Notes: generated from the letters alone by a model not told the origin. A stretch of DNA of 61,783 nucleotides from an uncultured Prevotellaceae bacterium (GCA_902780025.1 CACZDV010000011.1:1-61783); one strand, 5' to 3'; shown: positions 7,902-18,434, counted from the first letter of the stretch. Translations and numbers: made by a program.

Positions 7902-10112
7902 ATGACAACTTTGGCAGCATATTTCCCCATCACCGACCCCACGTTGATTTTCTTCGTGGTACTGATGATTATCCTCTTTGCCCCTATCGTCATGGGTAAA
8001 CTGAGGATTCCACATATCATCGGCATGGTGCTGGCAGGTGTCATCATCGGACAGTACGGCCTGAACATCCTGGAGCGCGACAACTCCTTCGAGCTCTTCG
8101 GCCGTGTAGGTCTCTATTACATCATGTTCCTGGCAGGTCTCGAGATGGACATGGAGGGCGTCAAGCGCAACTCGCGCCGCTTCCTCGTCTTCGGACTGCT
8201 CACCTGTTTTGTGCCGCTCGTCCTGACCTACGTCATGGCCATCTACCTGCTCCATTACTCTCCCACAGCCTCTTTCCTCTTAGGTTGCATCATGGCCTCC
8301 AACACCCTGATCGCCTACCCCATCATCGGCCGCTACGGTCTGCAGCGCCACCCCTCCGTCACCCTCTCCGTAGGCTCCTCCATGATTAGCCTCTTCATTG
8401 CGCTCGTCATGATTGCCGCCCTCGCCCAGACCGCCGCCTCCGTCCCCCCGTCTCCCTATGCTGACACCTCGTGTCAGCCTTCTCCAGCGGTCCCTGATCA
8501 CCCCCTCTCCCCCTGGCTCTTCTGGCCCCTCTTCCTGCTGAAGCTCGCTGCCTACATCGCCGCCATGCTCTGGCTCATCCCCCACCTGACGCGCTACTTC
8601 CTTCGCCGCTATAGCGACGCCGTCATGCAGTTCATCTTCGTTCTCTCCGTCATGTTCCTCAACGCCGCCCTCACCGACTTCATCGGACTCGAGGGTATCT
8701 TCGGCGCCTTCTTCTCCGGCCTCATATTAAATAGGTATATCCCCCATGTGTCCGCGCTCATGAACCGCATCGAGTTCATCGGCAACGCCCTCTTCATCCC
8801 ATATTTCCTCATCGGTGTCGGCATGCTCATCAACGTCCGCGCCTTGGCTGAGGGGCCCTACGTTCTTTGGGTCGTACTCCTCATCGCTTTCTTCGGTACT
8901 TTCGGCAAGGCCGTCGCCGCCTATCTTTCCAGCCTGCTCTTCCGGCTGCCCAAGGCCGACGGCCACATGATGTTCGGCCTTACCTCGGCCCACGCCGCCG
9001 GAGCCATCGCCATGATTATGGTAGGTATGCGTATGGAGGTGGCTCCCGGTCAGTACCTTGTCAACGACAATATGCTCAACGGCGTCGTAATGATGATCCT
9101 CGTCACCTGTATCATCTCCACCTTCATGACCCGCCACGCTGCCCAGCAGATCGTCCTTTCCCATAGGGCGCATAAGTCCCATGAGCCCCATAAGTCCCAT
9201 GAACCCCATGAGCCCCATGAGCGCATCCTCATCTGCGTCAAATACCCCGAGATAGCCCCGCAGCTCCTCACCCAGGCCATCTTCGTCAGAAACGAGCGCT
9301 ACCCTCAGGACCTGATGGCCCTCAACGTGGTCTACGATGACGAGAAAGCCAATATCAATCGCGAGGAAGGCCTCCGCCTCCTCGAGCAACTGCAGCAGCA
9401 GGCTGCCGCCGCCGAAATAAAACTACAGACACAAGTCCGCCTCGCCACCAACATCGCCAACGGCATCAAACACGCCTTCCGCGAGACCGGATGTACCGAG
9501 GTCATCATGGGTATGCACGTCCATACCAATGAGAACGCCAAGTTCTGGGGCGATTTCATCCAGAGCCTCTACAACGGCCTGAACCGCCAGATTATGCTCT
9601 CGCGCTTCGTTCAGCCTCTCAATACCCTCCGCCGCATACGGGTAGCCGTACCCAGCCGTGCCGAGTATGAACCCGGCTTCCACCGCTGGCTCGAACGCCT
9701 CTCGCGCCTCGCCGGCGAACTCGACTGCCGCATACAGTTCCACGGCCGCGACGAGTCGCTGACCCTCATTGCCGAATACATCAACAACAACCATCCCTCG
9801 GTACGTGCCGAATACACCCCCATGGCCCACTGGAACGAACTGCCGCAGCTCGCCGCCCACATTGCCGATGACCATCTCTTCGTCGTCGTCACCGCCCGTA
9901 AGGGTACCATCTCCTACAAGAATGCCCTCGAGCGTCTTCCCGACGAACTACAGCACCACTTCTCCGGCAAGAATCTCATGATTATCTTCCCCGACCAGTA
10001 TGGTGACCAGAAGGAAGACCGCATGAGCTTCACCGAGGCACAGCACCATGAGGAATCGAGCATCTACGACTGGCTCCTAAAACTCCTCCATAAGTCCCAA
10101 ACCTCCCATTAG
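7902..10112 (+). CDS. CPA2-type cation:proton antiporter with C-terminal USP-like domain
   Basis: 736 residues. The frame is open farther upstream, but the ATG at 7902 is the first sensible start and sits only 8 nt after the -7 box. The first 430 residues form about 12 membrane segments of the Na_H_Exchanger fold ([54 protein letters not shown]). The C-terminal 300 residues are soluble and resemble universal-stress domains. It exchanges Na+ or K+ for H+ across the inner membrane. A hairpin repeat lies in a loop at about residues 180-200 ([10 protein letters not shown]), and a tandem His-Lys-Ser-His-Glu-Pro linker joins the two halves. Confidence 0.88.
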   Translation: MTTLAAYFPITDPTLIFFVVLMIILFAPIVMGKLRIPHIIGMVLAGVIIGQYGLNILERDNSFELFGRVGLYYIMFLAGLEMDMEGVKRNSRRFLVFGLLTCFVPLVLTYVMAIYLLHYSPTASFLLGCIMASNTLIAYPIIGRYGLQRHPSVTLSVGSSMISLFIALVMIAALAQTAASVPPSPYADTSCQPSPAVPDHPLSPWLFWPLFLLKLAAYIAAMLWLIPHLTRYFLRRYSDAVMQFIFVLSVMFLNAALTDFIGLEGIFGAFFSGLILNRYIPHVSALMNRIEFIGNALFIPYFLIGVGMLINVRALAEGPYVLWVVLLIAFFGTFGKAVAAYLSSLLFRLPKADGHMMFGLTSAHAAGAIAMIMVGMRMEVAPGQYLVNDNMLNGVVMMILVTCIISTFMTRHAAQQIVLSHRAHKSHEPHKSHEPHEPHERILICVKYPEIAPQLLTQAIFVRNERYPQDLMALNVVYDDEKANINREEGLRLLEQLQQQAAAAEIKLQTQVRLATNIANGIKHAFRETGCTEVIMGMHVHTNENAKFWGDFIQSLYNGLNRQIMLSRFVQPLNTLRRIRVAVPSRAEYEPGFHRWLERLSRLAGELDCRIQFHGRDESLTLIAEYINNNHPSVRAEYTPMAHWNELPQLAAHIADDHLFVVVTARKGTISYKNALERLPDELQHHFSGKNLMIIFPDQYGDQKEDRMSFTEAQHHEESSIYDWLLKLLHKSQTSH
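8456..8477 (-). repeat. hairpin repeat A inside the antiporter gene
   Basis: CTATG followed by CTGACACctcGTGTCAG. The stem is 7 bp with a 3-nt loop. Read in the gene frame it encodes YADTSCQ, in a loop between membrane segments. Confidence 0.85.
9161..9222 (+). repeat. short tandem repeat (CCCATRAG units) at a domain junction
   Basis: Units of CCATAAGTCC and CCATGAGCCC alternate several times and encode a His/Lys/Ser/Glu/Pro linker between the membrane part and the cytosolic domain of the antiporter. Confidence 0.7.
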
Positions 10113-10158
10113 CCTCAGAAAAATCAGAATACTCAGAACACTCAGAATACTCAGAAAA
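10113..10158 (+). repeat. short tandem repeat (ACTCAGAAT units) before lolD
   Basis: Four imperfect copies of about 9-11 bp fill the gap between the antiporter stop and the lolD start. They form the leader of lolD if the two genes share a transcript. Confidence 0.65.
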
Positions 10159-10159
10159 C

Positions 10160-10813
10160 ATGATTACCACAAGCAATATCACCAAGAGTTTCGGCTCCCT
10201 ACAAGTTCTCAAAGGCATCGACCTCCACATCGACCGCGGCGAGGTCGTCAGTATCGTCGGCCCCTCAGGCGCTGGCAAGACCACCCTCTTGCAGATCATC
10301 GGCACCCTCGACCGTCCCGACTCCGGTTCGCTGTGCGTTGACGGTATCGACGCCACCACCCTCAGTCAGAAGGCGCTCTCCGACTTCCGCAACCGCCACA
10401 TCGGCTTTGTCTTTCAATTCCACCAGCTGCTGCCGGAGTTCACCGCCATCGAGAACATCATGATACCCGCCTACATCGCTGGTATCTCACAGAAGAAAGC
10501 CCGCGAACGCGCCAACGAGCTGCTTGAGTTCATGCAGCTCAGCGACCGCGCCACCCATAAGCCCGCCGAACTCTCCGGCGGCGAGAAGCAGCGCATCGCC
10601 GTGGCCCGCGCCCTCGTCAACAACCCTGCCGTCATCCTGGCCGACGAGCCCTCCGGCTCCCTCGACACCCAGAACAAGCAGGAGCTCCACCGGCTCTTCT
10701 TCGATCTCCGCGACCGTTTCGGCCAAACATTTGTTATTGTCACCCACGACGAACAGCTCGCCACCATCACCGACCGCACCATCCATCTACGCGACGGGCT
10801 CATTGAGGAATGA
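10160..10813 (+). CDS. lolD: ABC transporter ATP-binding protein, LolD/MacB family
   Basis: 217 residues. Walker [10 protein letters not shown] (34-42), Q-loop [12 protein letters not shown], signature LSGGEKQR, Walker [13 protein letters not shown] and switch His in VTHDEQ are all present. LolD powers release of lipoproteins from the inner membrane by LolCE. No permease gene is adjacent, so assignment to Lol rather than another MacB-like system rests on family resemblance. It lies 47 nt after the antiporter gene. Confidence 0.85.
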   Translation: MITTSNITKSFGSLQVLKGIDLHIDRGEVVSIVGPSGAGKTTLLQIIGTLDRPDSGSLCVDGIDATTLSQKALSDFRNRHIGFVFQFHQLLPEFTAIENIMIPAYIAGISQKKARERANELLEFMQLSDRATHKPAELSGGEKQRIAVARALVNNPAVILADEPSGSLDTQNKQELHRLFFDLRDRFGQTFVIVTHDEQLATITDRTIHLRDGLIEE

Positions 10814-10816
10814 ATG

Positions 10817-10845
10817 GAGGCTCCAAACAATGCGTTTGGAGCCTC
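10817..10845 (+). terminator. terminator after lolD
   Basis: A perfect 12-bp stem (GAGGCTCCAAAC with GTTTGGAGCCTC) and 5-nt loop follow the lolD stop. A degenerate second copy of the right arm follows at about 10852-10875. It also faces the convergent DUF1573 gene. Confidence 0.8.
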
Positions 10846-10866
10846 TATTCAATACGTTTGGCGGCT

Positions 10867-11289
10867 CTATTCTTCAACATCGCCGCTGATAGACAGCCGA
10901 AGGAAGCCGGTCTTGGCATTACTGACCACACGGATACTCTTCTGGAAGTGGCCTGCGGGACGATTATGACTGTCGTAGACTGCCTTGATGGATGCACGTT
11001 CACCTGGGTCGACACTTCCATGGGGATAGTCGACGAGCGTACAGCCGCAGGAGGACATCACCTCTGTCAGCCGCAGGGGCGTGGCCCCGATGTTATGGAA
11101 TACAAACTCGTAGCTGACGGTACTGTCCTTCGGCACCTGTCCGAAGTCATGGCTCAGCGTGTCGAACTTGATCTCCGCCTTGTCTTCCGTCACCTTCACC
11201 TTCCCGTCGCAACTACAGGAGGCCATCAGTGCCACCAGCAACAGGGACAGACAAAGGGTAAAAGCTATCTTCTTCATGTTTACTTTCAT
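10867..11289 (-). CDS. DUF1573 lipoprotein
   Basis: 140 residues with a lipobox (ALMASCSC, Cys at about 25). The mature part is the DUF1573 Ig-like domain: IKFDTLSHDFGQVPKDSTVSY, a Cys-Gly-Cys in EVMSSCGCTLVDYP, and the closing beta strands. DUF1573 proteins are frequent surface or periplasmic proteins of Bacteroidetes with no settled role. The start could also be the fifth codon (ATG at 11277), which gives a more usual signal peptide. Confidence 0.85.
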   Translation of the reverse strand: MKVNMKKIAFTLCLSLLLVALMASCSCDGKVKVTEDKAEIKFDTLSHDFGQVPKDSTVSYEFVFHNIGATPLRLTEVMSSCGCTLVDYPHGSVDPGERASIKAVYDSHNRPAGHFQKSIRVVSNAKTGFLRLSISGDVEE

Positions 11290-11367
11290 CTCAACCGTTT
11301 ACTGTGCTGCAAAAGTAGCAAAATATCCACGATTGGCCAAACAATTTAGCAAAATAAACAAAAAAGA

Positions 11368-11389
11368 GCCTGCGAAACAAGTCGCAGGC
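11368..11389 (-). terminator. terminator after the OmpA-family gene
   Basis: GCCTGCGA (11368-11375) pairs with TCGCAGGC (11382-11389). A-rich sequence on the left gives a T-run for minus-strand transcripts, and the right side gives one for plus-strand transcripts. Confidence 0.8.
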
Positions 11390-11414
11390 CCTTTTTCATT
11401 ATGCTGTATCGTGA

Positions 11415-12560
11415 TTACTCGGCGATGCAGATAGAGACGCGGTTCATGTCGTTCTCCTGGAACGGCTGGACGCGGCTGCCCTTAGAGTCATAGCTGATGC
11501 GGGAGGCATCGATGCCATACTGCTCCTTCAGGGCCTTCACAACGACGTCGGCGCGCTGGGCGGCCAGGCGGTCGTTGATCTTGTCGTTACCGGTGCCGGC
11601 GTCGGCATAACCGGTGACGACGACCTTAGACTCCGGATACTTAATCAGGTAGTAGGCGATGTCCTTCACCTTCTGGGCCTCTTCAGCGCGGATGTCGGTC
11701 TTGTTGATCAGGAAGAAGACATCGCGGCGGATGGGCTCGATCTTCTCGACCACGGGAACGGGAGCGGGCTCCACAACGGGCTCCGGCTCGGGCTCAACGA
11801 TGGGCTCCGGCTCGGGAACGGGAGCGGGAGGCAGCACCTTGGTGTAGGTCTTGCCCAGGTTGAAGCGCAGACCGGCCAGTGCGTTGAAGTACCAGTCGAG
11901 GTTGTTGTCGTGGTCCTTCTTCGAGTTGTACTTGTCGTTCAGGCCGTTGGCGTTACCCTCGACGACGATGCTCACGCAATCGCTCAGGCGGAAGTCCATC
12001 TGGATACCGCCGCGGCCGAACGGGCGAACCTTCGAGCCGTCCCACAGGTTCTCCAGCAGGTAGGCGTCCTTGTCAGTCAGGTGAGAGGCAATCTCGTTCA
12101 CCTCGTCGTTGTCGAATGCGATGTTAGCACCGGCACCCAGATAAGCCTTCAGGTTAAAGAAGCGGGTGGGGTTATAGCCAGCAATGAGGTTAGAGATGTT
12201 GAAGATGACATCGAGGCCGGGAGCCACGTACTTATACTTATAGCTCTTGGTGAAGGCCAGACCGCCCTCGAGGGGCACATAACCATTCCAGCCACCCTTC
12301 GACTGCCAGCCGTTGCCCTGGAGGCGCAGGCCGATAATCGGGTTGAACTGGTAGCCGATGCCCAACTGGACGTTCGGCGACAGCAGACGGCGGAACTTCG
12401 TCTCGCCGAGCGTGTACTGGGCACCGCCCTCCAGCTCCAGGAACCAGTGCTTCTGGAACGTGTATACGGCACCCTCCTTGTCAGTATAGGTGGCCTGCGC
12501 ACTGGCGCTCATCGTGAACGTCAGCATAGCGGCGGCCAGCAACATTTTCATTGATTTCAT
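11415..12560 (-). CDS. OmpA-family outer membrane protein
   Basis: 381 residues. An N-terminal signal peptide (ending around ASAQA) precedes an eight-strand-type beta barrel (residues about 30-240). A Pro/Glu/Val-rich linker covers about 243-280. The C-terminal OmpA domain binds peptidoglycan (NKTDIRAEE, VTGYADAGTGNDKIN, LAAQRADVV). It anchors the outer membrane to the wall and is usually abundant. The codon use is strongly biased, as in highly expressed genes. It is 23 nt downstream of a lipoprotein gene, probably in one operon. Confidence 0.93.
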   Translation of the reverse strand: MKSMKMLLAAAMLTFTMSASAQATYTDKEGAVYTFQKHWFLELEGGAQYTLGETKFRRLLSPNVQLGIGYQFNPIIGLRLQGNGWQSKGGWNGYVPLEGGLAFTKSYKYKYVAPGLDVIFNISNLIAGYNPTRFFNLKAYLGAGANIAFDNDEVNEIASHLTDKDAYLLENLWDGSKVRPFGRGGIQMDFRLSDCVSIVVEGNANGLNDKYNSKKDHDNNLDWYFNALAGLRFNLGKTYTKVLPPAPVPEPEPIVEPEPEPVVEPAPVPVVEKIEPIRRDVFFLINKTDIRAEEAQKVKDIAYYLIKYPESKVVVTGYADAGTGNDKINDRLAAQRADVVVKALKEQYGIDASRISYDSKGSRVQPFQENDMNRVSICIAE

Positions 12561-12583
12561 AATCTTAGCGTTTTAAAGGGTTT

Positions 12584-12991
12584 TTACTTCTTCTGTGACT
12601 TCTTGAGTACGTCCAGCATCTTGCTGACCTCCTTCCGGCGTTCAGGATCGGCCGGACGGGTCTTCAGCTCCTTCGTGGTGTCGACCACACCCACTTCAAC
12701 AGTAGGACTGGGTTTCACAATCAGGTAGCAGGTCTCGGCCACGCTGTAGGAAGCGCTGAGGTCGCCGACATAGCTGATGATGACAGAGTCGCCATACATC
12801 ACGGAACCGTTGGTGAACGCGCACTCAGTGATGTCGAACTTCACCTTCGAGCCGTCGATCCTGACGATCATCACCGAATCGGTGATCTCGTCGACCAGGC
12901 CCGTGGCGTCGCCACGTACCACCTTGTGGCAGCCTACCGAAAGCAGCGCTACGGCTGCCAAAGCCATCAGAAAACCTAATACTTTCTTCAT
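12584..12991 (-). CDS. small lipoprotein, unknown function
   Basis: 135 residues from the ATG at 12991; an upstream GTG at 13006 would add five residues but is less likely. A lipobox (ALLSVGC) gives a lipidated mature protein of about 118 residues with a beta-rich body and a basic C-terminus (RRKEVSKMLDVLKKSQKK). I do not recognise the family. The tight spacing to the OmpA gene suggests a joint role at the outer membrane. Confidence 0.75.
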   Translation of the reverse strand: MKKVLGFLMALAAVALLSVGCHKVVRGDATGLVDEITDSVMIVRIDGSKVKFDITECAFTNGSVMYGDSVIISYVGDLSASYSVAETCYLIVKPSPTVEVGVVDTTKELKTRPADPERRKEVSKMLDVLKKSQKK

Positions 12992-13022
12992 TTTACTAAT
13001 TCTCACTTTCTTTTTTAGTAAT

Positions 13023-13053
13023 AATGGGGGCGTCCGCAGTGGGCGCCCCCATT
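13023..13053 (-). terminator. terminator after the 1680-aa gene
   Basis: AATGGGGGCG (13023-13032) pairs with CGCCCCCATT (13044-13053). A T-rich stretch follows on the minus strand after a few bases. Confidence 0.7.
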
Positions 13054-13100
13054 TCTATAGGATTGTGACCACTTAGTCACTTAGTGTTCATTGCTTTCGC

Positions 13101-16100
13101 TTAGCGGCGAGCGCGACGAGACAGGTTCTCAGTTGAGTAAGGCTTACCGTAGTAGACCGTGAAGCCATTACCGTTCTGAACATTTGTCGTGTGACCCCAC
13201 TGGTGTACCAACTTGGCGGTAGACTTCAGCTTGAAGCGGATCTGGTCAATCTTAGTCGGGTCGAGGGCAGAGGTCTTAGGAGTAACCTTGATACCGAAGC
13301 CATCCTTACCAGTAATATCCTTATAGTAGGTAACCGTGAAGTACTCACTAACCTGGGCTGTGATATCCTTGGCACCGGGATCCATCTCTACCTTCTCGAT
13401 GATAGGATCAGTAACGTCAACGATAGCAATCCACTTAGCCTTATTGGCATCACCTGTCTGGGTAACATTGTTCTTCACATCGTACAGGTAGTGGTTATCC
13501 TTGGTGAGCTGAGCACCCTTCACGGCTACTGTATCAGTGTAGAACGAGATACCCTTGTTCTTCAGATCGTCATTAGCAGGTTTATTCTTCGTGTAGTCGC
13601 TGGTGAACTGACTGAAGTTGGTCTTGAAGAAGGATGCACCCCAAGCCTTCTTACCATCGCCGTCCCAACATGTCAGGGCTTCGAGGTTGCTGGTCCATGT
13701 AGCACCGATACTGTCGAGTTCGACGCTGAAGCCCATACCATAAGGAATGGTGTTGCCGGACTCAGTACCAATCTTAGCAGCCTCCTTACCAGCATTCGGG
13801 TTGGTGGCGTCAGTGTAAGTAACTGTGTTACCATCCAGTGTCAACTCGGCAATCTTAACACCGATACCAGGAGCAAACGTCTGATCGAGAGCGCAGGTGA
13901 AGTAGCACTGGAAGGCAGCGTCAGCAGCATTCTTGACGAAGCGACCATTAGCATTGAAGTACTGAGGCTTCACAATGTAGTCATTGTCGACGCTCACGTT
14001 ACCACGCTCATCGAGTTTGAACGAAATGTTCTTATAACGGTAACCAGCCTTCACAGCCAGCTTCTTGTTGGCATTGTACTCGTCGATGACAGTGTACTTC
14101 ACGAACGGCAGGTAGTAACCAGGCTTCTGAGTCATTGTTGCGCTCTTGTCAGCCTTGACACCTGTGTAGTTGAAGCCACCTGATGTAGAAGTGCCCCAAG
14201 AATCGTACATCTTGAACTCGGTTCTAGCGTCAGCGTTGAGATTCTCCTTACCATCAGCAGCAAACTTACCAACTTCACCGCATCCAGGGAATATGAAGAT
14301 ATAGTTCTGGTCGTAAACCTTAGACGTACCTTCTTCCCAAACAAGACCTACGAAGATCTCCTCGAAGTTGTAAGGACGTACATCGGTAGCCCAACGATAC
14401 TTGTAAGCGTTTTCGCTGCTAACTGGGTTGGTGATTGCACGGGTAGCACGACTAGGTTCTAGAGGTCCGAAGTCATCATTGTCGTCAATCTCTTCGCGAT
14501 AAATCCACGGATACCAAGTATCCCAAGCCACACCGTTACCAGCAGCAACAGCAGCAGGAATCAGTGCGCCAGCACCATAGGCATCACCTTCCTCGGTAGC
14601 ATCAGCACGGAACCAGTCGAAGATATCCCAGCTCTTGGTAGAAACCCAAGGACGCAGGTAGAAGTTCACGGCCTTAGCGTTTTCTTCCTGATTTACTCTT
14701 ACCTTGAAGCCTGTGGGCAGCTCAGTCGGCATCACCTTCGTTACCTCAACATCGATAGTGTTCAGCGTAGCGATGAACTGGCCACCAGCGTCAACCTGGT
14801 TGATGACAGCCTTCAGGTAATAAGTAGCACCATCGAGCAGACGGTCAGCATTCTTCAGGAGACACTTCACGTTCTGGGTCTTAGCGGTAGGCATGGCGCT
14901 CCACTTAGTCTCGTCGGTGACGGTTTCATCCTCGGTGTAGTAGAAGACGAACAGCTGGTCACTGGCATAACCAGTAGTATTCAGGTTCGTGGGCAGATAG
15001 TCGTGACTACCCTTCAGAGGCTGGAATGCCTTCTCGAAGTCAGCATGTGAGCGAACGACGGGGTTGTTGTCAGCCCACTCCCACTCAACGTAGGTGTAGA
15101 TATCGTCTTCAATGTTGAAGAACGGCAGTTCGTTGTTCTCGTCAGCGTTGTACTCGATAATCGGGTTCTTACCGCCCTCAATCGTATCCTGGATGTTCCA
15201 AGACTCGTGAGTGGTCTCAGCAAGTACATGGAAGGTCAGCTTCTGCTCATCAATCTTCTCACCGATGCGTACGTAGAATGCACGGCCATCGGGGTCATAC
15301 AACGTACCGTCGAGGTTGACAGCGTAGACACGGAAACCGATGATGTCGCCCTTCACGTTGTTGGCATCCTTCACGTAGATAGAACCAGTGTTGCCCTTGA
15401 AGAGGGTACCCTTCACATAACCCTGGTCACCACGGCTGGTGTCAACCTGACCATTGTGGATGTAGTAGTAACCAACGTTCTTGTAGATGTAGTTCACCCA
15501 AGAGTTCACCTCTGAAGAGTTAGACTCCTTGGCGAATTCCTCATCGAGCGTTACATAGAAACCAGCCACGGGCTTAGCCTTCGGACCCTTGGTGCACTCA
15601 ATAAGTGACGGGAACTCGATGTCAATCTTTGCCCACTGCTTACCGTCTTCGTCAGTATAGTTGAAGCCAGCGTTCAGGATAGCGAAGTCGTGACGGTTAT
15701 CGATACCGTTGTAGATGTAACCGCCAGCACCGATAGTGCCGTGAGCGTAACGGTTGACGACGTTACCGTCTTCCTCCTCATTCAGCTGTGCATAGGTGAA
15801 GCCGGGATAGTCGAGCATCTCCTCGGCACCCTCATCGGTAGTGCGGACAGTACCGAGGCGGCACTCATCCTGATTCAGAACGAGGTACTTGCCAGTCTCG
15901 TCAACATAAGTCTTCTCCTCTGCGAAGGTCTTGAAATGACCATTGTCGTTCTCTGCATCGTCGGTCTGAACCTTAGAGTAGCCGGGGCCGTCCTCAGTCC
16001 AAGCGTAACGGTTGTGGATGTTGGCAACGGTCAGGTCGTTAACGTCGAAGTCCCAAGCGTGGTAAGCCTCAGCGATATTCAGGTCGAGGTCGTACTCAGA

Positions 16101-18143
16101 AACAGCGTAACGGTTAGCCTCGGTGTTCTTGGCAGCAACGGCATAGAGGATAGACTTCTCATTCTCCTCACCAGTGTAAGCAGCCTTCTCGAACTTCTCA
16201 GCAATCTTGCTGTCGTTCAGCTTCACCTCGATGACCCACAGGCCGGTATTCACCTTCTCACCACGGGTGAGATACTCACCGGGACGGTTGTAACGGCGAA
16301 CGCTCTTAACCTCAATCACCTCGTCGTCACCAACGATGTTCTCACCCTGAGAGTTCAACAGAGCAATGTTTTCCTCGGTCAGAATAGCGTCAACAGGGCT
16401 AACGCGAACGAGAATAGTGTCAGAATAGCTACGGAACTTACCCTCGGTGAACTCCAGAGAGTCAGCAGTGAACTTCTGTCCGGCAGCGTTGGGGAATACG
16501 TTCTTCTTCTCAATAGCATAGGTGAACAGCAGGTGGTGGTCGAACTCACCGTAACCGGTACCGTCCTGATACTTATGCATATCCTCGTGAGGGCCAGCGA
16601 ACAGGTTGATGCTGGTGATCATGTTCATAATCTCACCGTTGGCAGCAGCAACGATGTCGTTAACCTTACCGATAACAACCTCGCTCTTCAGCAGCTCCTC
16701 CTGGTACTTCAGCAGGCCAGAAGCCTCCTCACCCTCAGCTGCAGCTGAGGGAGCGAACCAAGACTCGAGTGCAGAAATCTGGCCGACGATGCCCTTGGCC
16801 TCGCCCTTGCCGTTGATCTGCTCGTCAAGAGTAGTGATGCTGTTGCCCAGAGTGGTCTTAGCGGTCTCAAGAAGATCGCCAATGCTATCGATACCTTCCC
16901 ACAGCTTGGCGTCAGCAGCCTTGTAGGCAGTAACAATCTCACCAGCCTTGGTGTCGTGTGCGTCAGCGATAGAATCGATAGCGGCAGCAACGAGCAGGAA
17001 CTCGAGAGTCATGGTAGCATTGATAGCCTCGTCGATAGAATCAACCTTGGCATCCAAAGCCTGCATGATGGTCACACCCTTCTCGTAGTAATCCTCGACC
17101 AGGTCGGTAACGTCGCTCTCCAGGAATGCCTGCAGGCGGTCCTCCAGGACGGCGTCAATCTGCTTGGCAACCTCATCAGGGATGATGTGGTTGATCAGAG
17201 CTTCTCTCAGCTGGGGGATAGTCTTCTCGTTGATGGTCTGGATGGCTGTAGAGTTGGCGTCGATGTCCTCGCGCAGCTTGTCGTTCACGAGCTTCTGGGC
17301 GGCAGCGGCATCCTGATCAGCCTTCTGCAGGGCCTTCTCGGCCTCGTCGAGAGCCTTCAGGATTGACTCATCCTTCTCGCTCAACTCCTTCAGCTTGCTC
17401 TGGATGGTGGCGATGTCAGCCTTGTTGGTAGCAGAAGTGGTCTGCAGCTCCGAAACCTTACCATCGTTCAGCTTGATGTAGTCGTTAAGAGCAGTCTCCA
17501 CCTTACCAATAGCGGCGGTAGCGTCGGTCAGGTTCTTCGTAATCTGATTCTGGAGATTGTTGAAGTCGCTCTCCTCCTTGGTCTTCAGAGAAGCAATCTC
17601 GGTAGCGTTCTCATTGGCCTTGTTCAGAGCCTTTGTAGCCTCGTCGAAGGCGTTCTTGGCAGAAGCCTTTGCCTCGTTGATGGCTTTCTCCAGCTCAACA
17701 TCCTTAGCCAGCAGGGTGATGATGTTGTCGCCGTTAGCCTTGATGTTGGCGTTGGCAGTAGCCAAACCATCCTGCAAAGCCTTGATGGCGTCTTCCAAAG
17801 AAGTCTTGGCAGCCTTCAACTCAGCAACCTCTGACAACAGGGTCTTGATGTTCTCGGCGTTGACCTTGCCAGTCTCCTTGGCAGCATCCAGCTCCTTCTG
17901 CAGAGCGGCGTCAGCCTGGGCGTAAGCAGTCTCCACGTCCTTCAGCTGCTTCTCCAAGGCGTTCACCTGCTGCGAAACAGTGGTGACCTTCTCGTTGATC
18001 AGCGTCGTCAGTGAAGTGTTCAGTCCGTCCACCTTACTACGAAGATCGTTGATGTCGTCATCGTAGTCCTTACAGGACGTGAAAGCACCTACGGTGGCCA
18101 CGAGGGCTACCATAAGCAGTTTACTAAAAACTTTTTTCTTCAT
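13101..18143 (-). CDS. very large coiled-coil surface lipoprotein
   Basis: 1680 residues. Lipobox ATVGAFTSC gives Cys24, followed by acidic KDYDDDI, a pattern seen in surface-exported lipoproteins of Bacteroidetes. Residues about 30-330 are a long coiled coil (LRSKVDGLNTSL, then many Ala/Glu/Lys/Leu heptads). The rest is beta-rich with no known catalytic motif and ends in the basic LSRRARR. The N-terminus resembles the DUF4988-type stalk of surface proteins. Codon use is very uniform, which suggests high expression. It has its own promoter and a long leader. I infer a stalked cell-surface protein, perhaps a surface-layer-like component; I cannot name it. Confidence 0.75.
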   Translation of the reverse strand: MKKKVFSKLLMVALVATVGAFTSCKDYDDDINDLRSKVDGLNTSLTTLINEKVTTVSQQVNALEKQLKDVETAYAQADAALQKELDAAKETGKVNAENIKTLLSEVAELKAAKTSLEDAIKALQDGLATANANIKANGDNIITLLAKDVELEKAINEAKASAKNAFDEATKALNKANENATEIASLKTKEESDFNNLQNQITKNLTDATAAIGKVETALNDYIKLNDGKVSELQTTSATNKADIATIQSKLKELSEKDESILKALDEAEKALQKADQDAAAAQKLVNDKLREDIDANSTAIQTINEKTIPQLREALINHIIPDEVAKQIDAVLEDRLQAFLESDVTDLVEDYYEKGVTIMQALDAKVDSIDEAINATMTLEFLLVAAAIDSIADAHDTKAGEIVTAYKAADAKLWEGIDSIGDLLETAKTTLGNSITTLDEQINGKGEAKGIVGQISALESWFAPSAAAEGEEASGLLKYQEELLKSEVVIGKVNDIVAAANGEIMNMITSINLFAGPHEDMHKYQDGTGYGEFDHHLLFTYAIEKKNVFPNAAGQKFTADSLEFTEGKFRSYSDTILVRVSPVDAILTEENIALLNSQGENIVGDDEVIEVKSVRRYNRPGEYLTRGEKVNTGLWVIEVKLNDSKIAEKFEKAAYTGEENEKSILYAVAAKNTEANRYAVSEYDLDLNIAEAYHAWDFDVNDLTVANIHNRYAWTEDGPGYSKVQTDDAENDNGHFKTFAEEKTYVDETGKYLVLNQDECRLGTVRTTDEGAEEMLDYPGFTYAQLNEEEDGNVVNRYAHGTIGAGGYIYNGIDNRHDFAILNAGFNYTDEDGKQWAKIDIEFPSLIECTKGPKAKPVAGFYVTLDEEFAKESNSSEVNSWVNYIYKNVGYYYIHNGQVDTSRGDQGYVKGTLFKGNTGSIYVKDANNVKGDIIGFRVYAVNLDGTLYDPDGRAFYVRIGEKIDEQKLTFHVLAETTHESWNIQDTIEGGKNPIIEYNADENNELPFFNIEDDIYTYVEWEWADNNPVVRSHADFEKAFQPLKGSHDYLPTNLNTTGYASDQLFVFYYTEDETVTDETKWSAMPTAKTQNVKCLLKNADRLLDGATYYLKAVINQVDAGGQFIATLNTIDVEVTKVMPTELPTGFKVRVNQEENAKAVNFYLRPWVSTKSWDIFDWFRADATEEGDAYGAGALIPAAVAAGNGVAWDTWYPWIYREEIDDNDDFGPLEPSRATRAITNPVSSENAYKYRWATDVRPYNFEEIFVGLVWEEGTSKVYDQNYIFIFPGCGEVGKFAADGKENLNADARTEFKMYDSWGTSTSGGFNYTGVKADKSATMTQKPGYYLPFVKYTVIDEYNANKKLAVKAGYRYKNISFKLDERGNVSVDNDYIVKPQYFNANGRFVKNAADAAFQCYFTCALDQTFAPGIGVKIAELTLDGNTVTYTDATNPNAGKEAAKIGTESGNTIPYGMGFSVELDSIGATWTSNLEALTCWDGDGKKAWGASFFKTNFSQFTSDYTKNKPANDDLKNKGISFYTDTVAVKGAQLTKDNHYLYDVKNNVTQTGDANKAKWIAIVDVTDPIIEKVEMDPGAKDITAQVSEYFTVTYYKDITGKDGFGIKVTPKTSALDPTKIDQIRFKLKSTAKLVHQWGHTTNVQNGNGFTVYYGKPYSTENLSRRARR

Positions 18144-18282
18144 ACGATTAATAAATTAAATTAATAAAAAAATTAAGTTGTTTGTAATTCTATCTTCTTT
18201 TCTCTCAAATTCCACACCTTATAGCCACGCCGAAGCGGACGTCTGGGCATTGTTTCTCCTGTACGGAGCCACATTTTTGGTG

Positions 18283-18314
18283 CAAATATAGACATATTTC
18301 TGAAATCTTGCAAG
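18283..18314 (-). promoter_or_regulatory. promoter of the 1680-aa surface protein gene
   Basis: Minus-strand TATATTTG (18283-18290) with a CTTG box (18311-18314, one off TTTG) 20 bp upstream. This gives a leader of about 130 nt, longer than for other genes here. The rest of the 18144-18431 gap is AT-rich with no gene. Confidence 0.6.
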
Positions 18315-18410
18315 AATTTTCGATTATTTTTTCAAAAAAACGCAAAAAACTTGCCATTTTTAGGGCTTTTCGGCGATTTTCCTATCATTTTCATGCAAAA
18401 ATGTCTTTAC

Positions 18411-18434
18411 ACACCTTATTATATATATATATTA
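18411..18434. repeat. dispersed AT-rich motif overlapping the asnS stop
   Basis: ACACCTTATT followed by a TA run. On the minus strand the asnS stop codon TAA leads straight into TATATATATATAATAAGGTG. Same family as 4441, 21569 and 37156. Confidence 0.5.
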
